Part shown: positions 6,009-9,292 of the stretch, piece by piece
How positions within the stretch are numbered: position 1 is the stretch's first letter
How the letters are laid out: every line of letters starts with the position of its first letter
Source of the DNA: CAIOSQ01 sp041178225
Lineage (GTDB): Bacteria; Pseudomonadota; Alphaproteobacteria; CACIAM-22H2
NCBI GenBank assembly: GCA_041178225.1
Contig: JBEGVV010000222.1
Location: forward strand, 1 to 9,292
Direction of reading: 5' to 3'
DNA: 9,292 bases
Position numbers and translations under genes: made by a program
Notes under the pieces: model-generated
The model's input: only the letters and a program-made list of their open reading frames with translations
What the model was told of the DNA's origin: nothing
The model's database searches: none

Positions 6009-6083
6009 TGGTGCCGGCTGTCGGAATCGAACCGACGACCTACCGCTTACAAGGCGGTTGCTCTACCCCTGAGCTAAGCCGGC
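6009..6083 (-). tRNA. tRNA-Thr(UGU)
   Basis: A complete cloverleaf on the minus strand, 75 bases including an encoded CCA (6009-6011) and discriminator A (6012). The acceptor arm GCCGGCU pairs with AGCCGGC; the D arm is GCUC/GAGC; the anticodon stem ACCGC/GCGGU closes the loop CUUGUAA, giving anticodon UGU (6049-6051), which reads ACA threonine codons. The T arm GUCGG/CCGAC closes the loop UUCGAUU. It stands alone, convergent with a small protein gene and divergent from the FAD oxidoreductase. Confidence 0.97.
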
Positions 6084-6102
6084 GCCGCGACGCCAGAAGC
6101 GC

Positions 6103-6108
6103 TACAAT
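6103..6108 (+). promoter_or_regulatory. Candidate -10 element for the FAD oxidoreductase
   Basis: TACAAT (5 of 6 to TATAAT) lies in a short A/T island (6103-6111) 67 bp before the oxidoreductase ATG. No good -35 is found at 16-18 bp spacing; that position falls on the edge of the tRNA-Thr gene. The same island is also where the promoter of the divergent tRNA-Thr would be expected, but I could not assign its elements. Confidence 0.25.
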
Positions 6109-6131
6109 TTTCCCGCACGCGACACAACCTC

Positions 6132-6150
6132 GGCCCGCCCGCGGCGGGCC
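6132..6150. promoter_or_regulatory. Perfect leader hairpin upstream of the FAD oxidoreductase
   Basis: GGCCCGCC (6132-6139) and GGCGGGCC (6143-6150) form a perfect 8 bp stem with a CGC loop. It lies between the candidate -10 and the start codon, so it would be in the 5' leader, ending 24 bases before the ATG and 4 bases before a short upstream ORF. It has no following T-tract, which argues against a simple terminator. It could influence translation or mark an operator. Confidence 0.35.
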
Positions 6151-6154
6151 TGCC

Positions 6155-6178
6155 ATGACGGGAACAGCAAGGCCATGA
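6155..6178 (+). other. Seven-codon upstream ORF overlapping the oxidoreductase start
   Basis: ATG at 6155 opens a frame encoding MTGTARP and ends in a TGA that overlaps the oxidoreductase ATG as ATGA (6175-6178). It directly follows the leader hairpin. Such an overlap would allow coupled translation, but the ORF is very short and no clear ribosome site precedes its ATG. It may be chance. Confidence 0.15.
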
Positions 6179-7479
6179 ACAGCCCGGAACAGCACAGCAT
6201 GCCGCCCAGCCTCTGGGCCGCGACCGCGCCGAAGGGCGCCCCGCATCCATCGCTGGGGGAGACGCGCGACGTCGACCTCGCCATCGTCGGCGGCGGCTTC
6301 ACGGGCCTCTCCACCGCCCTGTTCGCGCGTCGCCTCGGCCTGTCCGTCGCGGTACTCGAGGCGGTCGAGGTCGGCTTCGGCGCCTCGGGCCGCAACAACG
6401 GGCAGGTGATCCCGACTTTGTCGCGCCGCGACCCGGCGGACATCGTCGCGCGCTTCGGCGCCGAGCGCGGCGAGCGGATGGTCGCGCTGGTGCGCGACAG
6501 CGCGAACCTGCTCTTCGACCTCGTGCGCGAGCACGGCATCGCATGCGAGGCGGAGCAGGCGGGCTGGATCCAGCCTGCGCATACGCCGGGCCGCGTCGCC
6601 ATCTCGCGCCGCCGCCACGACGCCTGGGGCAGCCGCGGCGCGCCGGTCGAGTTCTACGACCGCGACAGGATTGTCGCGCTTCTCGGCTCGGACACCTGGC
6701 ATGGCGGCTGGGGCAACCGGTCGGGTGGCCACGTCAATCCGCTCGCCCTGGCGCGCGGCCTTGCCGCGGCCGTGGTCGCGGCCGGTGGCGCCGTCCACGA
6801 GCGCTCGCCCGCGACCTCGCTCCAGCATGACCGGGGCAGCTGGATCGTCGGGACGCCGGGCGGCACGCTCCGGGCCTCGCGCCTGGTGCTCGCGACCGCC
6901 GCGTACTCGACCGACCTCTGGCCCGGGCTCTCGCGCACCATCGTGCCCGTGAATTCCTGGCAGCTGGCGACCTCGCGGCTTGGCGAGAATGTCCGCGCGA
7001 CGGTCGTGCCCGGCCGCCAGGCGGTGTCCGACACGCGCGGCGAGCTTGGCTTCTTCCGGCACGACGGGTCGGGGAGGCTGGTGACCGGCGGTGCCTCGAT
7101 GCTGTCGCTCGCAGGCATCGAGGGGTCGCTGCGCGCGCGCGTCGGCGGCCGCCTCGGCGCCTGGTTCCCGCAGCTCGCCGGGATCGGCTTCGACCATGTC
7201 TGGAGCGGCAAGCTCGGCGTCACGACCGACTTCTTCCCGCACATCCATCGCCTCGGCGAGAGCGGCTTCGCCTGGATCGGGTGCAATGGACGCGGCGTCG
7301 CGCTCGCCGTCTCGATGGGGCGCGAGCTCGCGCGCCTCGCGGCGGGCGAGCGCGAGGAACAGGTCGCGCTGCCCTTCACGCCGATCCAGCCGATCCCCTG
7401 GCACGGCTTCGCGCGGCGCATCGGCCCGCCGCTTGCCCTGTGGGGCTACAGGCGCGCCGATCGCCGCGAGGTCGGCTGA
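6175..7479 (+). CDS. FAD-dependent oxidoreductase of the DAO family (PuuB/glycine-oxidase-like)
   Basis: A 434-residue soluble flavoenzyme. The ADP-binding fold is clear: VDLAIVGGGFTG (residues 33-44) with GxGxxG-type glycines at 39-44, and E62 at the end of the second strand for the ribose. ASGRNNGQ (70-77) is the FAD-contact motif typical of gamma-glutamylputrescine oxidase (PuuB) and related amine/amino-acid oxidases. The C-terminal block WSGKLGVTTDFFPHI...GCNGRGVALAVSMGRELA closes the FAD site. The family removes electrons from secondary or primary amines or amino acids, with O2 or another acceptor. No polyamine gene lies nearby, so the PuuB role is not supported by context. The ATG at 6175 has only a modest ribosome site (GGGAA, 10 bases upstream), but the Rossmann motif sits at the usual distance. 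It is divergent from tRNA-Thr and convergent with rlmB; the stops are 6 bp apart. Confidence 0.9.
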   Translation: MNSPEQHSMPPSLWAATAPKGAPHPSLGETRDVDLAIVGGGFTGLSTALFARRLGLSVAVLEAVEVGFGASGRNNGQVIPTLSRRDPADIVARFGAERGERMVALVRDSANLLFDLVREHGIACEAEQAGWIQPAHTPGRVAISRRRHDAWGSRGAPVEFYDRDRIVALLGSDTWHGGWGNRSGGHVNPLALARGLAAAVVAAGGAVHERSPATSLQHDRGSWIVGTPGGTLRASRLVLATAAYSTDLWPGLSRTIVPVNSWQLATSRLGENVRATVVPGRQAVSDTRGELGFFRHDGSGRLVTGGASMLSLAGIEGSLRARVGGRLGAWFPQLAGIGFDHVWSGKLGVTTDFFPHIHRLGESGFAWIGCNGRGVALAVSMGRELARLAAGEREEQVALPFTPIQPIPWHGFARRIGPPLALWGYRRADRREVG

Positions 7480-7492
7480 GCGCGCTCAGCCG
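7473..7492. terminator. Perfect palindrome spanning the FAD oxidoreductase and rlmB stop codons
   Basis: Bases 7473-7482 (CGGCTGAGCG) and 7483-7492 (CGCTCAGCCG) are an uninterrupted 20 bp palindrome. It contains the oxidoreductase TGA (7477-7479) in one arm and the rlmB TGA (7486-7488, opposite strand) in the other. As RNA it can fold as a hairpin of about 8 bp from either strand. There is no T-tract, so Rho-independent termination is uncertain. A bidirectional 3'-end element is the simplest reading. Confidence 0.5.
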
Positions 7493-8592
7493 CGCCGGCG
7501 GGCGATCTCGAAGAGCGCCACCGCGGCGGCGTTGGAGACGTTGAGGCTCTCCACCGCCCCTTGCGCCATGGGGATGCGCACGAGCATGTCGCAGCGCTCG
7601 CGGGTCAGCCTGCGCAGGCCCTCGCCCTCGCTGCCGAGCACGAGCGCGATGCGCCCGGTGAGGTCCGCCTGGCCGAGGGCCTGCGGCGCATCGCCCGCGA
7701 GGCCCACGCACCAGACATTCGCGGCCTTGAGCTGGTCGAGGGCGCGCGCGAGGTTCACCACGCGCACCAGCGGCACGCGCTCCATCGCGCCCGACGCCGC
7801 CTTGGCCATCACGGCGCTGGCGGCCGGCGCATGGCGCTCCGGAAGGATGACGGCGGCGACCCCGAAGGCGGCCGCGCTGCGCAGGATGGCGCCGACATTG
7901 TGCGGATCGGTGACCTGGTCGAGCGCGACGATGCATGCCGAGGGCGCGCCCTCGACGAGGCGCAGCAGGTCGTCGACGTCGATCGGCTCGACGTCCGAGG
8001 CCTGGACCGCCAGCCCCTGGTGGACGGAGCCGCGCGGCAGCACGCGCTCCAGCTCCTCGCGCGCCACGTGCTCCGCGGGCGGGGCGTCCCCGCCGCGGGT
8101 CGCGACGGCCGCCGCCAGCGCCGAGGCGAGGCCCTCGGCCTGGTCCTGGCCCACCAGGATGCGGCGGATCCGCCGCGCGGGGTTGGCGAGCGCGGCCAGC
8201 GCCGCGTGCGTGCCGTAGATCCAGGGCGGGCCACCCCCCTGTTGCTGGCGGGACTTGTCCCGGCCGGGGGCGCCGCCCCCTTGCATGTCCTCCCGTGCGG
8301 GGCGCCTTTGCGCCTTGTCCTCCGCGGGACGATGCTCGGGCCCGCGTCTCTCGGCGCCGGGCCGTTCCGCACCATGCCGTTCCGGCCCGTGCCGCCCCGC
8401 GCCATGGCGCTGAGGCCTGTCCCCGCGATCCTCGCCGCGTTCGGGCCTCGGTGGCCGGAAGCGTCCGCGCGCGTCGCCGCCTTCGCCCCCCTCCGGCTTG
8501 GAGGACGAGCGGTCATGGGAGCGGAACGGGCGTGCTTCGCGCCGTTCGCCCCCTCCGGACCTGTCGGGCCGGCGAGGATGCTTGCGGTTCAT
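7486..8592 (-). CDS. rlmB: 23S rRNA (guanosine(2251)-2'-O)-methyltransferase RlmB
   Basis: A 368-residue SPOUT-class methyltransferase that uses SAM to methylate G2251 in the ribosomal P-loop of 23S rRNA. Residues about 123-200 form the SpoU substrate-binding domain (WIYGTHAALAAL). The knotted catalytic domain has motif 1 LDQVTDPHNVGAILRSA (224-240, with N232 and R238), motif 2 LVLGSEGEGL (317-326) and motif 3 IPM...VESLNVSNAAAVALFE (340-362). E. coli RlmB is about 243 residues, so the first ~120 residues are extra: very rich in Arg, Gly, Pro and His, disordered, with six pentapeptide repeats. Long basic N-terminal extensions are known in alphaproteobacterial RlmB. The ATG at 8590-8592 lacks an obvious ribosome site; M103 is an in-frame alternative that would shorten the tail, but codon use looks coding throughout. 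It is divergent from the tRNA-Tyr-tRNA-Gly-tuf series. TrmH paralogues are less likely given the motifs and synteny. Confidence 0.93.
   Translation of the reverse strand: MNRKHPRRPDRSGGGERREARPFRSHDRSSSKPEGGEGGDARGRFRPPRPERGEDRGDRPQRHGAGRHGPERHGAERPGAERRGPEHRPAEDKAQRRPAREDMQGGGAPGRDKSRQQQGGGPPWIYGTHAALAALANPARRIRRILVGQDQAEGLASALAAAVATRGGDAPPAEHVAREELERVLPRGSVHQGLAVQASDVEPIDVDDLLRLVEGAPSACIVALDQVTDPHNVGAILRSAAAFGVAAVILPERHAPAASAVMAKAASGAMERVPLVRVVNLARALDQLKAANVWCVGLAGDAPQALGQADLTGRIALVLGSEGEGLRRLTRERCDMLVRIPMAQGAVESLNVSNAAAVALFEIARRRG
8320..8409 (-). repeat. Six tandem 15-bp units in the rlmB N-terminal coding region
   Basis: Residues 62-91 of RlmB read as six pentapeptides: RHGAG, RHGPE, RHGAE, RPGAE, RRGPE, HRPAE. 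At DNA level each unit is 15 bp with an imperfect CGGCATGGTGCGGAA-like pattern. The units are in frame, so copy number change would lengthen or shorten the disordered basic tail without breaking the gene. The best-matching neighbours are units 1-4. Confidence 0.75.
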
Positions 8593-8697
8593 GGGGCGAG
8601 CCCGTACTATCCCCCTGACATCAACTCTGCAAGTCGCTCCTCCGCCGGGTTTCGCGCCGGCGGCAGGGACGGCTTGCTTTGCATCGCATATTGGACG

Positions 8698-8725
8698 TTG
8701 ACAGGAACTGGAGGTTTAAAATAAC
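8698..8725 (+). promoter_or_regulatory. Strong sigma-70-type promoter for tRNA-Tyr/tRNA-Gly/(tuf)
   Basis: TTGACA (8698-8703) is a perfect -35 box; AATAAC (8720-8725, 4 of 6) follows at a 16 bp spacing in an A/T-rich stretch. Transcription would start near 8732, about 38 bases before mature tRNA-Tyr. The bases just after the -10 are GC-rich (TCGCGCGC), the discriminator type linked to stringent control of stable RNA promoters; that regulation is inferred. The 177 bp gap 8593-8769 must also hold the rlmB promoter on the other strand, for which I found only weak matches. Confidence 0.6.
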
Positions 8726-8769
8726 TCGCGCGCTTCGCCGTCACGGGTAGCGAGCAAGCCGGTTTGGAC

Positions 8770-8856
<87 letters not shown>

Positions 8857-9023
8857 TCGCAGCATGCGGCCCGATCGCCTGTCCATGCGGGCAGGGTTTC
8901 CGGCGGAGGCAGGCAGGACAGGTAGATGCGGCAGGCCTGGCGCGCGACGGCGCGAGCCACGCACCCTGGCCCGGCACCTGGCGCGAGGGCGACGAGACGA
9001 CGGGCGAGGCGGGTTCGGCTCAA

Positions 9024-9097
<74 letters not shown>

Positions 9098-9136
9098 AGA
9101 CGGAGGTGCCGCGCCCCGAGGGGCCGGCGGGCAAAC

Positions 9137-9164
9137 CGAGGCAGGAACGAAATCGAGGCAGGAA
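9137..9164 (+). repeat. Direct repeat in the tuf leader carrying the ribosome binding site
   Basis: The 11-base sequence CGAGGCAGGAA occurs at 9137-9147 and again at 9154-9164, a 17 bp period. The second copy provides the tuf Shine-Dalgarno (AGGAA, 10 bases before the ATG at 9175); the first is an upstream decoy or standby copy. Just upstream, GCCC/GGGC (9113-9116 and 9121-9124) can close a small CGAG-loop hairpin. Confidence 0.5.
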
Positions 9165-9174
9165 AGACAAGGCC

Positions 9175-9292
9175 ATGAGCAAGACGAAATTCGAGCGGAA
9201 CAAGCCGCACTGCAACATCGGGACGATCGGCCACGTCGACCACGGGAAGACGTCGCTGACGGCTGCGATCACGAAGGTCCTTGCCGAGGCTG
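9175..9292 (+). CDS. tuf: Elongation factor Tu (EF-Tu), 5' part
   Basis: The first 39 codons of EF-Tu, the GTPase that brings aminoacyl-tRNA to the ribosome. The N-terminus MSKTKFERNKPHCNIGTIGH is the standard EF-Tu start, and the G1 P-loop GHVDHGKT is at residues 19-26, followed by SLTAAITKVLAEA. The remaining ~355 residues lie past the window edge. The ATG at 9175 is fixed by family alignment and by AGGAA at 9160-9164. The gene follows tRNA-Tyr and tRNA-Gly, a common arrangement for tuf in alphaproteobacteria, where tRNA-Trp, secE and nusG often come next. Many proteobacteria carry two tuf copies; whether this genome does cannot be seen here. Confidence 0.96.
   Translation, partial: MSKTKFERNKPHCNIGTIGHVDHGKTSLTAAITKVLAEA

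Noticed and set aside
6040..7404. A 454-codon minus-strand frame opposite the FAD oxidoreductase
   Set aside because: It is rich in Arg, Ala and Glu with no motifs; the plus strand carries an intact flavoenzyme.
7561..8724. A 387-codon plus-strand frame opposite rlmB
   Set aside because: It is a shadow of rlmB, which has all SPOUT motifs on the minus strand.

Overview
The window looks like the chromosome of a GC-rich alphaproteobacterium (about 70% G+C by eye, strong G/C third-position bias). The best taxonomic pointer is the right end: rlmB reads leftward, away from a tRNA-Tyr, tRNA-Gly, tuf series. From general knowledge this arrangement is common in Alphaproteobacteria. The species cannot be named from this sequence alone. 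No insertion sequence, integrase, phage gene or CRISPR array is visible.

Left part (1-2640): the 3' end of a beta-hydroxyacid dehydrogenase reads rightward. It meets, stop to stop with no gap, a leftward three-gene unit transcribed in the order SDR dehydrogenase, RraA-family aldolase/decarboxylase, LysE-family exporter. The three genes are tightly spaced (23 bp and 4 bp) and a plausible sigma-70-type promoter lies just upstream of the SDR. Together they suggest catabolism of a hydroxy- or keto-acid; the substrate is not deducible.

Sulfur module (2640-4962): a YeeE/YedE (TsuA-like) membrane protein with three conserved cysteines is divergent, across a 113 bp gap, from a TusA-family protein with the CPxP motif. 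YeeE and TusA-like YeeD are a known thiosulfate-uptake pair. The tusA-like gene overlaps an EamA/DMT transporter gene by 4 bp (GTGA), so these two are probably translationally coupled.

Middle part (4963-7479): a DedA-family membrane protein gene (leftward), a small predicted exported protein with a Lys/Asp tail (rightward), a tRNA-Thr(UGU) gene (leftward) and a PuuB/DadA-like FAD oxidoreductase (rightward) behind a short leader with a perfect GC hairpin and a 7-codon upstream ORF.

Right part (7486-9292): rlmB, encoding the 23S rRNA G2251 2'-O-methyltransferase with an unusual ~120-residue disordered N-terminus that contains six tandem pentapeptide repeats; then a promoter with a perfect TTGACA box, tRNA-Tyr(GUA), tRNA-Gly(UCC), and the first 39 codons of tuf (EF-Tu), which is cut by the window edge.

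A recurring layout point: convergent genes meet with almost no intergenic DNA (0, 0 and 6 bp), and at two of these three junctions a GC-rich hairpin overlaps or encloses the stop codons. A third such hairpin separates the small exported protein gene from tRNA-Thr. I saw no convincing novel defence or mobile system; most of the region is housekeeping and metabolic.
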